This document shows, one piece after another, positions 45,476-54,769 of a stretch of DNA of 64,000 bases. The translations under genes were made by a program, and so were the position numbers. Origin of the DNA: Sinorhizobium garamanticum (GTDB lineage: Bacteria > Pseudomonadota > Alphaproteobacteria > Rhizobiales > Rhizobiaceae); assembly GCF_029892065.1 (NCBI RefSeq), contig NZ_CP120374.1:248001-312000 (forward strand), in the 5' to 3' direction. Position 1 is the stretch's first letter. Each line of letters begins with the position of its first letter. The notes under the pieces are model-generated. The model did no database searches. It saw only the letters and a program-made list of their open reading frames with translations, and was not told where the DNA came from.

Positions 45476-47242
45476 ATGCGTAATACTGTTCCGAATCAAA
45501 TGATTAGCAAGAGCCAAATCAACGCAAATCCGGCGCAAAACGGAACAATCAACCCAAGGCTGCTGGTCTTGCGGGCCCGTCGCGTTTTCGTTGTGACACT
45601 TCTTTATGCAGCTTTGCTAAGCGCCTGTATCAACCTCCTGCAACTCACAATGCCGCTCTACATGATGCAGGTACATGACAGGGTGTTGAATAGCCAGAGC
45701 ATGGACTCGCTCGTGATGCTGACGATTCTGGCCCTCGGCGCGCTTGTCGTTCTCGGCGTACTCGACTTCATCCGCGCCCTCACCTTTCAGGCCATGGGCA
45801 GCGCCGTCGTGCGCTGGCTGAACCTGCCGGTCCTCACCGCTGCAGTGCAAGCCTCGGCCGATCAAGGGCTTGCCCGTGCGACGCAGTCGCTCAGGGACCT
45901 CACCGAGCTGCGCGGATTTCTGACCTCCTCGGCGGTCAGCGCTCCTCTGGACGCGGCCTGGTCCCCCATCTTTCTGGGCGTTCTTTTTCTGCTGCATCCG
46001 CTCTTCGGGCTTATTGGCGCGATTTCCGTAACGGTGCTTGTCTGCTGCGGTCTCCTGAACGACCTTCTGACCCGGCAGCTCATGAAAGAGGCAAGTCAGG
46101 CTAATATTGAGGCAGTCTCGAAAATAGGTGCGACATTACGTCACGCCGAGGCCATTGAGGCTATGGGGATGTTGCCCGCACTCGCGAAGAAGTGGCGAGT
46201 CGCGCAGCTGCACGCCCTCAGCGTGCTGGAGGCCAGTGGAATCAGAAGCAGGGCGATGGCCTCGATTACCCGCAGCCTGCGCTTTGCCATTCAGATGATA
46301 TCACTCGCCGCGGGCGCTCTGCTCGTGATGAAACAGGAGATCTCCCCCGGCGCGATGATGGCGACGACCATTCTTGTCGGGCGCCTTCTCCTGCCCTTCG
46401 ATTCCGTCATCGAGAACTGGCGACAATGGGTCTTGGCCATCGCCGGCTGGCGCCGGATCGAGGCTGCGCTGAACGAAGACCTCGCGGTCCGCCAGACCAT
46501 GCCGACCCCGCGCTCCGAAGGCGACCTGGTCGTGGACAAGCTGGTCTACGCCGCACCCGGCATCGACGTGCCGATCATCAAGGGCATCTCATTCTCTCTC
46601 TCGCCCGGGGAGGTCCTGGGAATCGTCGGCCCCTCCGCCGCCGGCAAGTCCACCCTGGCGCGGCTGCTCGTCGGCATCCTGAAGCCGACGGCGGGTGGCG
46701 CCTTCCTGGACGGCAACAATGTCTATCTCTGGGAGCGCAGTTCATTCGGAAAGGTCGCAGGCTATCTTCCCCAGTCCGTCTCCCTCCTCGAGGGAACGAT
46801 CCGCGAAAACATCGCCCGCATGGAAGAGAGCGACCCCTACAAGGTGCTCGAGGCGTCGCGGCTCGCCGACGTCCACGATATGATCGGGCGCCTGCCGCTC
46901 GGCTACGACACGCCGGTTGGCGAAGGGCAATTGACCCTTTCCGGCGGGCAAAGGCAGCGCATCGCGCTCGCCCGCTGCCTTTACGGCCGCCCGCGTCTCA
47001 TCGTCCTCGATGAGCCGAATGCCAATCTTGATGCGATCGGCGAGCGGGCCCTCATCCGCGCGGTCGAAGACGCGCGCCGCGACGGCGCCATTGTCATCCT
47101 CATCGCCCACAGGCCGGCCATCATGCAGGTTGCCGACAAATTGCTCGTGCTGGAAGGCGGCCGCATCAGCCAGTTCGGCCCGCGTACGGACGTTGTCGCT
47201 TCCATGATGCCGGGCGAAACACGACGCGAAGGTACCGCCTGA
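45476..47242 (+). CDS. wgdA: Type I secretion ABC transporter/ATPase
   Basis: A 588-residue inner-membrane exporter of the PrtD/LapB-like type I secretion family. Membrane helices lie within residues 25-330 (for example LYAALLSACINLLQLTMPLY). The ATPase has Walker A GPSAAGKST (about 385-393), signature LSGGQRQR (about 488) and Walker B LIVLDEPNANLD. It forms the energised pore for a C-terminal-signal substrate, most likely the RTX protein WgeA. Overlaps wgdB by one base (TGATG). Matches expD1/wgdA. Confidence 0.92.
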   Translation: MRNTVPNQMISKSQINANPAQNGTINPRLLVLRARRVFVVTLLYAALLSACINLLQLTMPLYMMQVHDRVLNSQSMDSLVMLTILALGALVVLGVLDFIRALTFQAMGSAVVRWLNLPVLTAAVQASADQGLARATQSLRDLTELRGFLTSSAVSAPLDAAWSPIFLGVLFLLHPLFGLIGAISVTVLVCCGLLNDLLTRQLMKEASQANIEAVSKIGATLRHAEAIEAMGMLPALAKKWRVAQLHALSVLEASGIRSRAMASITRSLRFAIQMISLAAGALLVMKQEISPGAMMATTILVGRLLLPFDSVIENWRQWVLAIAGWRRIEAALNEDLAVRQTMPTPRSEGDLVVDKLVYAAPGIDVPIIKGISFSLSPGEVLGIVGPSAAGKSTLARLLVGILKPTAGGAFLDGNNVYLWERSSFGKVAGYLPQSVSLLEGTIRENIARMEESDPYKVLEASRLADVHDMIGRLPLGYDTPVGEGQLTLSGGQRQRIALARCLYGRPRLIVLDEPNANLDAIGERALIRAVEDARRDGAIVILIAHRPAIMQVADKLLVLEGGRISQFGPRTDVVASMMPGETRREGTA

Positions 47243-48666
47243 TGATGAAAGAACCGATCCTGCCCGTTCGCCTGGATGCGCAGCCCCTCGTCAAGACCGA
47301 CAATCCGGAACGCCGCCTGCCGGTCCGCGCAGGCGCGCCGCTTTCAACGGTAGCACCTGAACACGACCTCCCCGACGACCATCACCGTTCGCCCATTCGG
47401 CGGCTCGTCATTGCGGGACTGACGACGATTCTGGTCGCTTTCGGCGGTTTTTTCGGTTGGGCGTTCTCGACGGAACTTAGCAGCGCCTCGGTCAGCAGCG
47501 GCACCATCGTCGTCGACTCCAAGCGCAAGACGATCAGTCATTTCGAAGGCGGAGTCCTGAGCCGCGTCCTGGTTCAGGAGGGCGATCACGTTGCCGCCGG
47601 GCAACCGGTCATCAAGCTCGAGGACACGCGTGCCCGCTCCGACCTCCAGGCACTCAAAAGCCGGCGCGTCGGCCTGATCGCAAAGCTCGCCCGTCTCCGG
47701 TCCGAGCAGGCGGGGGCGGCAGAGATAGGCTTCCCCGTCGATCTCGCCGGCACGGGCGACACGCCTGCCCGGGACGCCGTGATGGCGGAGACAGTGTTCT
47801 TCGAGAAACGCCGCGCGGCCAAGGAGGGGAAGATAGAGATTCAGCGCAAGACCATCGAGGAATATTCCGAGAAGGCCAAGTCGCTCGCCGCGCAGCTTCA
47901 GGCGACCGAGCGCCAGATCGAGCTCATGAACGAGCAGCGGACGGCAATCGCAACCCTGGTCGACAAGGCATTTGCCCAGCGCTCGAAGCTCATCGAGATC
48001 GACGCCCGGCTCAGCGAACTTGCCGCAACGCGCGGCGAAGTTGCCGGTGACAAGGCCCAGGCGGAAAAAGCGATGGCCGGGGCCGAGCTCACGTTGATCG
48101 GAATAGAAAGCGACTTCCAGTCGGAGATCGCCGGAGAGATCACTACGGCGCGGCTCGAACTGGCGGATGTCGAGGAGCGGATCATCGCTGCAGAGGACGT
48201 CCTGCGCCGCCTCGAGATCCGCTCTCCCCAGGCAGGCGTCATTGCCAATATCCAGCTGCGGACGCCCGGTAGCGCGGTCACCCCCGGCCAGCCACTGCTC
48301 GACATCGTCCCCGAGGACGAGCCGCTGCTCGTGGAGATGCATGTCAGCACGCGCGACATCGACAGCATTACAATCGGGTCCAAGACGCAGATCCGCCTGA
48401 CGGCCTATAATCAGCGCACCCATTTGCCGCTCGACGGCAAGATCACCTATATCGCGGCCGACCAGTCGGTGGATGAGAAGTCCAACGTCTCCTATTTCGT
48501 GGCCCGTGCCGAGGTCGCGCCGGAATCCCTCGCCGCCAATCCCGACATCCGCCTCTATCCCGGCATGCCCGCCGAGTTGCTGATCGTGCACAAACCCCGT
48601 TCGGCAATCGACTATCTCGTTTCACCGGTCACCGACAGCTTTAACCGGGCGTTCCGGGAAGATTGA
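47242..48666 (+). CDS. wgdB: Type I secretion membrane fusion protein (HlyD family)
   Basis: A 474-residue periplasmic adaptor. One membrane anchor near residues 50-75 (RLVIAGLTTILVAFGGFFGW) is followed by a biotinyl-lipoyl-like domain (SHFEGGVLSRVLVQEGDHVA). A long coiled coil spans about 180-290, with the returning lipoyl half IRSPQAGVIANIQLRTPG and a beta-barrel (TQIRLTAYNQR). It links WgdA to a TolC-like outer channel not encoded here. Corresponds to expD2/wgdB. Confidence 0.92.
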   Translation: MMKEPILPVRLDAQPLVKTDNPERRLPVRAGAPLSTVAPEHDLPDDHHRSPIRRLVIAGLTTILVAFGGFFGWAFSTELSSASVSSGTIVVDSKRKTISHFEGGVLSRVLVQEGDHVAAGQPVIKLEDTRARSDLQALKSRRVGLIAKLARLRSEQAGAAEIGFPVDLAGTGDTPARDAVMAETVFFEKRRAAKEGKIEIQRKTIEEYSEKAKSLAAQLQATERQIELMNEQRTAIATLVDKAFAQRSKLIEIDARLSELAATRGEVAGDKAQAEKAMAGAELTLIGIESDFQSEIAGEITTARLELADVEERIIAAEDVLRRLEIRSPQAGVIANIQLRTPGSAVTPGQPLLDIVPEDEPLLVEMHVSTRDIDSITIGSKTQIRLTAYNQRTHLPLDGKITYIAADQSVDEKSNVSYFVARAEVAPESLAANPDIRLYPGMPAELLIVHKPRSAIDYLVSPVTDSFNRAFRED

Positions 48667-48703
48667 CGGAGAATTCCACTAGCGACGATCGCATCGCACA
48701 AAT

Positions 48704-48740
48704 TACTTTGAATTTTGAATCGTTTTACGGGTATTGCTCG
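48704..48740 (+). promoter_or_regulatory. wgeA upstream region: degenerate palindrome and shared 12-mer
   Basis: ACTTTGAATTTTGAATC (48705-48721) is a degenerate relative of the CTTCAA-N3-TTGAAG palindromes, followed by an exact GGGTATTGCTCG (48729-48740) as in the wgaA promoter. It lies in the 277-base AT-rich gap between wgdB and wgeA, which otherwise shows no gene. Confidence 0.55.
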
Positions 48741-48943
48741 AATAATAACTCCTAAAAATATATTGTGCTAATATTAACACATATTCCGAATCTTAGTCGA
48801 AACAGGAAAATAACCCCGAAATTACACGGATTTATTCCTGCTCTTGGATGTTGCCTTCTGGTTTATTGCGATGCACACTCCGGCACGCAATCTCGGCTCC
48901 CTGCCGATGATGCATGCATCAAACGACGAAGAGGAGTAAGCAG

Positions 48944-49603
48944 ATGGCCACTTTGGAAGGCGGCGCATACGACGACGCCCTGTTTGGCTCTCGCTTTGAC
49001 GATTTCATTCGCGCCCAAGGGGGTGATGATTTCGTCAACGGAGGCAAGGGGCACGACATCATCTTCGGTGACGGAGGTGACGACTTGCTGTTCGGCGACG
49101 ACGGAAACGACACCGTGTTCGGCGGCGAAGGCACAGACATTCTTTATGGTGAGAAGGGCAACGATATCCTAGTCGGCGGATCGGGTGACGACCTGCTCGA
49201 CGGCGACAAGGGTAACGACATCCTTCTTGGCGGCGAAGGCAACGACTTCCTCGTCGGCGGCAAGGGCAGCGACCTGCTCTACGGTGGCGCCGGCAACGAC
49301 ATCATCAATGGCGGCGAAGGCAACGATCTCCTGGTCGGTGGCCAGGGCAGCGATGTCTTCGTTTTCGATGGTGGTGGCGGCAACGACGTCATCCTCGACT
49401 TTACTCCCGGCGAGGACGTGCTGCAGATCTCCAAGGGCATCAATGGTCTGGACGTCACCGCGCCCGAGGACCTTGCTTCGCGCATCACCCAGGTCGGCGG
49501 CAATGTCGTGATCGACCTCGGCCATGGCGACACCCTGACGTTGGTGAACGCCGACGCCGAAGACATGCAGGCTCACCCCGAGAACTATTTCACCATCCAC
49601 TGA
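48944..49603 (+). CDS. wgeA: Secreted RTX calcium-binding protein
   Basis: A 219-residue acidic protein without a Sec signal. Residues 33-140 are twelve uninterrupted nonapeptides GGxGxDxxx, which bind calcium in a parallel beta roll. The C-terminal 60 residues (VVIDLGHGDTLTLVNADAED...FTIH) are the uncleaved type I signal region ending in hydrophobic residues. GAGGAG lies 7 bases before the ATG at 48944. It is encoded directly after the type I exporter genes, its presumed route. ExpE1/WgeA in S. meliloti is needed for galactoglucan secretion. Confidence 0.92.
   Translation: MATLEGGAYDDALFGSRFDDFIRAQGGDDFVNGGKGHDIIFGDGGDDLLFGDDGNDTVFGGEGTDILYGEKGNDILVGGSGDDLLDGDKGNDILLGGEGNDFLVGGKGSDLLYGGAGNDIINGGEGNDLLVGGQGSDVFVFDGGGGNDVILDFTPGEDVLQISKGINGLDVTAPEDLASRITQVGGNVVIDLGHGDTLTLVNADAEDMQAHPENYFTIH
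49040..49363 (+). repeat. Twelve tandem RTX nonapeptide-coding repeats
   Basis: 324 bases encode twelve 9-residue units GGxGxDxLx in a row with no spacer. At DNA level the 27-base period is diverged, so the array looks selected at protein level rather than freshly duplicated. Confidence 0.85.
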
Positions 49604-49612
49604 GTTTGAACG

Positions 49613-49644
49613 GGCGCGCCCTGCCTCCTCCCGCGGGGCGTGCC
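49613..49644 (+). terminator. Strong intergenic hairpin between wgeA and wgeB
   Basis: A 12-pair stem, GGCGCGCCCTGC (49613-49624) with GCGGGGCGTGCC (49633-49644), including two G-U pairs, and an 8-base loop, just after the wgeA stop. There is no T-run. It may stabilise the wgeA mRNA end or attenuate read-through into wgeB-H, so that the exported protein is made in excess of the enzymes. Confidence 0.55.
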
Positions 49645-49675
49645 ACCTCCTGCAATCCGTCCAGAGGAGTAGCGT

Positions 49676-51919
49676 GTGACGTTTGACGACCGTACGAGGG
49701 GCGCCAGAGTTGTTTTCGACGACGCGAAGGCCTTTCGGCTCGGCTCCGATGTAGCCGTATTGATCCTTGACGTTCCCGCCAGGCTGCCGTCCGCGGCCAA
49801 GTACACACTCGTCATGCCTGAGCAACCGGTCCCGCTAGTCAGCACCACCCTCTCGCTCGCCGCCGGCGGCCATCGCATCCTCTGGGCCATGCGTCCCGGC
49901 AAGCAACCAGCCGCGGCGCAGATCTCGATCGAAAGCGGCAGCCTTCAAACGGTTACCCTGCGGCCTATCGGTGAACTGCCCCCCTTCGATGTCGAGACCC
50001 TGTTTGCCGATCTTGCGCCGGAGGCTTGCATCAAGTTCCTGAGCAATCTGTTGACGGCTTGGCGAAGCGCGTTCCGACTCTCCAGGGACCCGCTTTTCGT
50101 CGGGGTCGTCGAGGACGCGCTTCACGCGCTGACCTCGCGGCCGGGGCCGGCCAAGGCCGCTTGCCCCGTCGCTGAAGGACGATACCTGGTCGAGACCGCC
50201 ATCGGTGCTGATTTCGGCGAGATCAGTGCCGTCTACGCGCTTACCGCGAATGCCGTCCTGCCACTCGCGTCATGGTCTCGCGTCGGCACCCAGGGGGAGA
50301 AGAACCTGCGGCCATGCCACTTGATCGTCGAATGTTCGAGGCTCCCTCAGTCCTTGGTGCTGCAGGGCAAAAGGGGCATCGCGGTCCGGGAGCTGGCCCC
50401 CGGCAATCCCCGTTACCCGAGCCTTCAAGCCTGGTGGACCGAACGCGGCCGCGCACCCGAGCTGCGCGAGTTTGTCGTGCGGTCGCTGTCGGGCGCGCCG
50501 GAAGGTGGCGCGGCAATGGCCACTGACCTGCAGCTCCGCGCCCCGTTGCCTGCGCGTCAGATCGGCAAATCCCCGATGCATCCCGCCGCCGAGGTCGACC
50601 TTGCTCTCGCCCTTTCGGGCGGCCTGCTCGCGGGGGGCTGGTCGCACGATCCCACAGGTATTCTCGCCGGGATCGACTACCTGAAAGAGGACGGCACGGC
50701 GGTGCCGCTCGATGGCAACTGGTATGAGTTTCCCGCCTGGGCGCGCGGAGTAAAAGAGGACTCAAGAACGGACGTGACTGGCTTTGTTGCCTGGCTGCCG
50801 CTCGATGAGCCATTGGGTACCCTCCTCCAGCCGCGCTTCCAGATGCGGCTCGCCTCCGGCGCAGTGAAGCCGCTCGTGCCGAGGCCGCAGCCCTTCGAGC
50901 CCACGGCGCAACGCAATCGCATCCTGCGCGCAGTCCCCCCGCAACACGCCATTGACCAAGCCTTCCGCACAATACTTGCGCCCGCTCTGCAGGATGTGGA
51001 ACGGCGCCTGGGCAGGACGATAGAGGTCGACTACACGAAGGACTACGGCCTGCCGCGGGAGGCGCCGATCGTCTCGATCGTCGTGCCGCTTTACCGGGTT
51101 CTCGATTTCCTCCGCTTCCAGCTCTCCGGCATGGCGACGGATCCTTGGCTCGCGCGCAACGCGGAGATCATCTATGTGCTGGATTCGCCGGAAATCCAGG
51201 ACGAGACGGAACATCTGCTCGGCGGCTTCCATCTCCTCCACGGCCTGCCGATGAAGCTCGTGGTCATGAACCGCAATGGCGGCTATGCACGGGCCTGCAA
51301 CGCTGGTGCGCGCTTCGCGCGGGGCACTGTGATCGTGATGCTCAACTCCGACGTCGTGCCCAGGGCAACCGGCTGGTTGCAGGCGCTCATACGGCCACTT
51401 ATGGAACAGAAGAGGCTCGGCGCCATCGGTCCGAAGCTCATCTTCGAGGACGGTTCGCTGCAGCATGCCGGGCTGTACTTCGCGCGCGACCGGCACGGCG
51501 TGTGGCTCAACCACCATTTCCACAAGGGCATGCCGGGCGACTATGCGCCGGCGCAGGTTCCCCGCAGTGTTCCGGGCGTTACCGGCGCATGCCTGGTCAC
51601 GCGCCGGGATATCTACGAACTCGTTGGCGGATACACCGAGGACTATGTCATCGGCGATTATGAAGACAGTGATCTGTGCCTCAAGATCCGTCGGGGCGGC
51701 TACGACATCGGCTATGAGCCAGCGGCGTGCCTTTATCATTTCGAGCGCCGCTCGATCCGCCGCAGCGAGGATTACATGCGCGGCGTAGCCAGCCAATACA
51801 ATTCATGGCTGCATACCGTGCGCTGGAACGACGACATCGCCGACCTGATGGCTGCCGGCAGCGTCAATGAGACAATCGCGTCCTTCCGCGGCGAAGCAGA
51901 AGCAAGGAGTGCCGCATGA
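49676..51919 (+). CDS. wgeB: GT2-type glycosyltransferase with large N-terminal region
   Basis: A 747-residue protein starting at GTG 49676 after AGAGGA. Residues about 465-710 are a GT2 domain: VSIVVPLYRVLDFLRFQLSG, NRNGGYARACNAGARFARG, the nucleotide/metal site MLNSDVVPRATGWLQ and the ED-containing YVIGDYEDSDLCLKIRRGG. The N-terminal 460 residues have no recognised motif. Cytoplasmic. Translationally coupled to wgeC by ATGA. Matches expE2/wgeB by order. Confidence 0.82.
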   Translation: MTFDDRTRGARVVFDDAKAFRLGSDVAVLILDVPARLPSAAKYTLVMPEQPVPLVSTTLSLAAGGHRILWAMRPGKQPAAAQISIESGSLQTVTLRPIGELPPFDVETLFADLAPEACIKFLSNLLTAWRSAFRLSRDPLFVGVVEDALHALTSRPGPAKAACPVAEGRYLVETAIGADFGEISAVYALTANAVLPLASWSRVGTQGEKNLRPCHLIVECSRLPQSLVLQGKRGIAVRELAPGNPRYPSLQAWWTERGRAPELREFVVRSLSGAPEGGAAMATDLQLRAPLPARQIGKSPMHPAAEVDLALALSGGLLAGGWSHDPTGILAGIDYLKEDGTAVPLDGNWYEFPAWARGVKEDSRTDVTGFVAWLPLDEPLGTLLQPRFQMRLASGAVKPLVPRPQPFEPTAQRNRILRAVPPQHAIDQAFRTILAPALQDVERRLGRTIEVDYTKDYGLPREAPIVSIVVPLYRVLDFLRFQLSGMATDPWLARNAEIIYVLDSPEIQDETEHLLGGFHLLHGLPMKLVVMNRNGGYARACNAGARFARGTVIVMLNSDVVPRATGWLQALIRPLMEQKRLGAIGPKLIFEDGSLQHAGLYFARDRHGVWLNHHFHKGMPGDYAPAQVPRSVPGVTGACLVTRRDIYELVGGYTEDYVIGDYEDSDLCLKIRRGGYDIGYEPAACLYHFERRSIRRSEDYMRGVASQYNSWLHTVRWNDDIADLMAAGSVNETIASFRGEAEARSAA

Positions 51920-52758
51920 GCGAGATCGCGCTGCGTCAAGAGAGCGCGCCGGCAACGGCGCCTGCCACTGAGGATCGGGTTCAGTGGTTACAGGACAGCG
52001 TCCTGCGCAACCGCTTCCTGCCGCAACCGGCCCCTGACAGCGTTTTTGTCGGCGATGGCGACTTCAAGGCGGTGGGCGCCGAATTCCTCGGCCACTTCAT
52101 CCGGATGGGCGGGCTGCAGCCGGAAAGCCGCGTGCTCGACATCGGTTGCGGTATCGGCCGGATGGCGGTTCCGCTCACCCAGTACCTGGACTTCGAGAAG
52201 GGACGCTACAGCGGCATCGACCCCGTCGAAGGCGGCATCGCCTGGTGCCGGCGCTTCATCGCTCCCGCCTATCCGAACTTCGCGTTCCAGCGGGTCGACA
52301 TCGCGCACGACCTCTACAATCCGCAGGGCAAGATCAGCGGTAAGGCACTGAGACTGCCCTATGCCGATCGCCACTTCGATTTCGTCATCATGACATCGAT
52401 CGTGACTCATCTGCCGCCGGATGAGGTCATCGTCTATCTGAGCGAGATCGGCCGGCTCCTTCGGCCGGGCGGACGCCTGTTCATGACCGCTTTCGTTGTC
52501 GACTCCGTTGCCGCGGCGAATGAAACGGGCAGGCGCGATCCACGCCTGGCGTTCCTGCGCGATGGCGACGGCCCCTGTTGGTTCGTCCCCGACTTGCCCC
52601 GGCTTGCCGCGGTGGGCTTCGACGACGGTTTCCTCGACGGTGCTCTCGGCCGGGCTGGCCTCACTGCCGTCACAAAGTCACTCGGTTCCTGGCGCGGGCA
52701 GGCGGCAGATCACTATCAGGACGTCTTCGTCGCCGAGCAGCGGGGGAGCAACGCTTGA
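51916..52758 (+). CDS. wgeC: Class I SAM-dependent methyltransferase
   Basis: A 280-residue methyltransferase. SAM loop ESRVLDIGCGIGRMAVPL (about 68-86), the acidic second-strand GIDPVEGGIAWCRRF, DFVIMTSIVTHLPPDEV and LLRPGGRLFMTAF follow the usual Rossmann order. The acceptor is unknown; in this cluster it may be a sugar or the polymer end. Overlaps wgeB by 4 bases. Corresponds to expE3/wgeC. Confidence 0.85.
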   Translation: MSEIALRQESAPATAPATEDRVQWLQDSVLRNRFLPQPAPDSVFVGDGDFKAVGAEFLGHFIRMGGLQPESRVLDIGCGIGRMAVPLTQYLDFEKGRYSGIDPVEGGIAWCRRFIAPAYPNFAFQRVDIAHDLYNPQGKISGKALRLPYADRHFDFVIMTSIVTHLPPDEVIVYLSEIGRLLRPGGRLFMTAFVVDSVAAANETGRRDPRLAFLRDGDGPCWFVPDLPRLAAVGFDDGFLDGALGRAGLTAVTKSLGSWRGQAADHYQDVFVAEQRGSNA

Positions 52759-52760
52759 GC

Positions 52761-54017
52761 ATGCGCATTCTCGTTGCCGCCCACAATCATCCGGCACTCC
52801 ATCCCGGAGGCACCGAGATCTTCGCGCACGACCTGTTCCGCGCCTATCGGCAGGCCGGCTGCGAAACGTTTTTTCTCGGCGCCACGAACCAGATCCATCG
52901 CCAGGCACGGCCCGGTACGAGCTTTCAGGGGATCGGCCCCGCAGGCGATGAAGTGTTGTTGTGGTCCGGTCACTTCGACCGGTTCTTCATGAGCCAGATC
53001 GATCTCTATGGCGTCGTTCCGGACCTCGAGGAACTGTTGCGCGAATTCCGGCCGGACGTGGTGCACATCCATCATCTGCTCCTGCTCGGAGCAGAGTTCC
53101 CGCATATCGTCCGCCGCACATTGCCGGCGTGCCGGATCGTCATGACGCTGCACGACTATTATCCCATCTGTCATCACGACGGGCTGATGGTGCGCACAAC
53201 CGGCAAGGAACTTTGCCACGTAGCGACCCCCGACCGCTGCCACGCCTGCTTCAAGGACATAGCCCTCGACCGGTTCGTGTTGCGCGAAAGTCATCTGAAG
53301 GCCCTGCTTCGCGAGGTGGATCGTTTCGTTGCACCGAGCCGTTTCCTCCGGCAACGCTTCATTGAATGGGGGCTCGAGGAAGATGCGATCAGCGTCATTC
53401 CGAACGGATTGCCACATAGAGCCGCGCGCGCCGGCGCGCCTCGGATCAGCGGAGATCGGCCCGTCTTCGGCTACTTCGGCAATCTCAATCCGTGGAAGGG
53501 CGTGCCGGTGCTGCTCGAGGCAGCGAGACAGCTCATTGCCGAGGGCGTACAGTTCGAGCTGCGGGTTCACGGCGGTGCCCCCTTCCAGAGCGAGAGTTTC
53601 AGGGAAGAGATTGCTCGCCTGTTCGGCGAAACGGCTCCAGTCGTGCAACAGCGCGGACCCTATCGCCGCGAAGACGTCGCCGACCTCATTGCCGCGGTCG
53701 ACTGCACCATCGTTCCCTCGATCTGGTGGGAGAACGCGCCACTGGTCATCCAGGAGGCGCAGGCTCTCGGCCGGCCGGTGATCGTGAGCAATATCGGCGG
53801 CATGGCCGAGATGGTCGAAAACGGCGTCAACGGTCTCACAGTCGCGCCCAACGATCCGCGTTCGCTGGCATCCGCCATGCGTCGCTTCGTGGAGGATCCG
53901 ACTTTGGGCCAGCGCCTTTCCGCAAACGCCCGCGAGCCCGACGACATTGATACGACCGCGCGACGCTATCTCGAGCTGATCGACGCGATCGAGCCAGTGC
54001 GTATCGAAGCGGCATAG
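52761..54017 (+). CDS. wgeD: GT4 glycosyltransferase
   Basis: A 418-residue GT-B glycosyltransferase. Acceptor-domain motif HPALHPGGTEIFAHDLFRAY, HIHHLLLLGAEFPHI, a CHACF cysteine pair (about 165-170), FGYFGNLNPWKGVPVLLEA and the donor-site E-x7-E in PSIWWENAPLVIQEAQALG. The ATG at 52761 is used; a TTG two codons upstream overlaps the wgeC stop. It resembles WgeG in layout (GG-E motif, CHGCF/CHACF, WWEN), so the two share ancestry. Confidence 0.87.
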   Translation: MRILVAAHNHPALHPGGTEIFAHDLFRAYRQAGCETFFLGATNQIHRQARPGTSFQGIGPAGDEVLLWSGHFDRFFMSQIDLYGVVPDLEELLREFRPDVVHIHHLLLLGAEFPHIVRRTLPACRIVMTLHDYYPICHHDGLMVRTTGKELCHVATPDRCHACFKDIALDRFVLRESHLKALLREVDRFVAPSRFLRQRFIEWGLEEDAISVIPNGLPHRAARAGAPRISGDRPVFGYFGNLNPWKGVPVLLEAARQLIAEGVQFELRVHGGAPFQSESFREEIARLFGETAPVVQQRGPYRREDVADLIAAVDCTIVPSIWWENAPLVIQEAQALGRPVIVSNIGGMAEMVENGVNGLTVAPNDPRSLASAMRRFVEDPTLGQRLSANAREPDDIDTTARRYLELIDAIEPVRIEAA

Positions 54018-54027
54018 GGGAAAATCG

Positions 54028-54759
54028 ATGTCTGTTGTTGCCGAAAAATCAACTGCCGCCCCGGAACAGGACAACGCGAGGCCGATGAGTGGCCGCGTGG
54101 ACGCGATCGATCAGGGCCGCGTCTTCGGCTGGGCATTCGATCCGGCGACGCCTAATGAGCGGCTCACTATCCGTGTGCTTCTGGATGGCAGTGTAATCGC
54201 CGAGGCAGTCGCCGACCGCAACCGGCCCGACCTGAAGCGCAATGGTATCGGCGACGGCAGCCACGCCTTCGAAATCGCGCTGCCGGAGGCGGCAGCCGTG
54301 CGTGCGGCCGAGCTCGTCGTGACGGCCCTGGATGGACGAGGCACGGAGCAGAGGCTGCGTGTCCCCCGCCCCGACGAGCAGGCGGCCGAAGCCCTCATTG
54401 CTGCACCGTTGACGAAGGTTCTCGACAAGCTCGACGTCCTGATGGCCGCCCAGCGACAATTGCAGGTGTCACAGCGCTCTCTCCTGCGCACCCAGAACGA
54501 TGAGGGCGGGGAAGCAGAGACACAAGGCTTGACCGCGATCGGCGACGCCGTCGCAAGCCTCCGCTCCGATGTTGCGCAGCGGCTGGACGACCTCGATGTC
54601 CACCTCATGCGCCTCGACGGCGTCGTGGCGGCCATGGAGAAGAACCTCGGCGGCCTGCAGAAGCGTTCGAACGCAGAGTTGAAGCCGTTGCTGCTCTTGC
54701 TTTTCGTTCTCGTGGGCTTCGCCGCCGGCGCTGCCCTCGCGCTTTTCACGGGCGCGTAA
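54028..54759 (+). CDS. wgeE: Tail-anchored membrane protein with coiled coil
   Basis: A 243-residue protein. The N-terminal 100 residues are beta-rich (RVFGWAFDPATPNERLTIRV), a GWAxD pattern seen in EPS-associated domains. Residues about 130-210 are helical and polar with heptad character (ASLRSDVAQRLDDLDVHLMR). The C-terminus is a single membrane helix (LLLLLFVLVGFAAGAALALF). It is thus probably tail-anchored in the inner membrane, perhaps as a scaffold for the glycosyltransferases. No enzyme motif. Position of expE5/wgeE. Confidence 0.75.
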   Translation: MSVVAEKSTAAPEQDNARPMSGRVDAIDQGRVFGWAFDPATPNERLTIRVLLDGSVIAEAVADRNRPDLKRNGIGDGSHAFEIALPEAAAVRAAELVVTALDGRGTEQRLRVPRPDEQAAEALIAAPLTKVLDKLDVLMAAQRQLQVSQRSLLRTQNDEGGEAETQGLTAIGDAVASLRSDVAQRLDDLDVHLMRLDGVVAAMEKNLGGLQKRSNAELKPLLLLLFVLVGFAAGAALALFTGA

Positions 54760-54769
54760 GGGGCTCGAT

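Noticed and set aside
48944..49603. RTX protein as a toxin
   Set aside because: No catalytic or pore-forming domain; only calcium repeats and a secretion tail, and the context is exopolysaccharide export.
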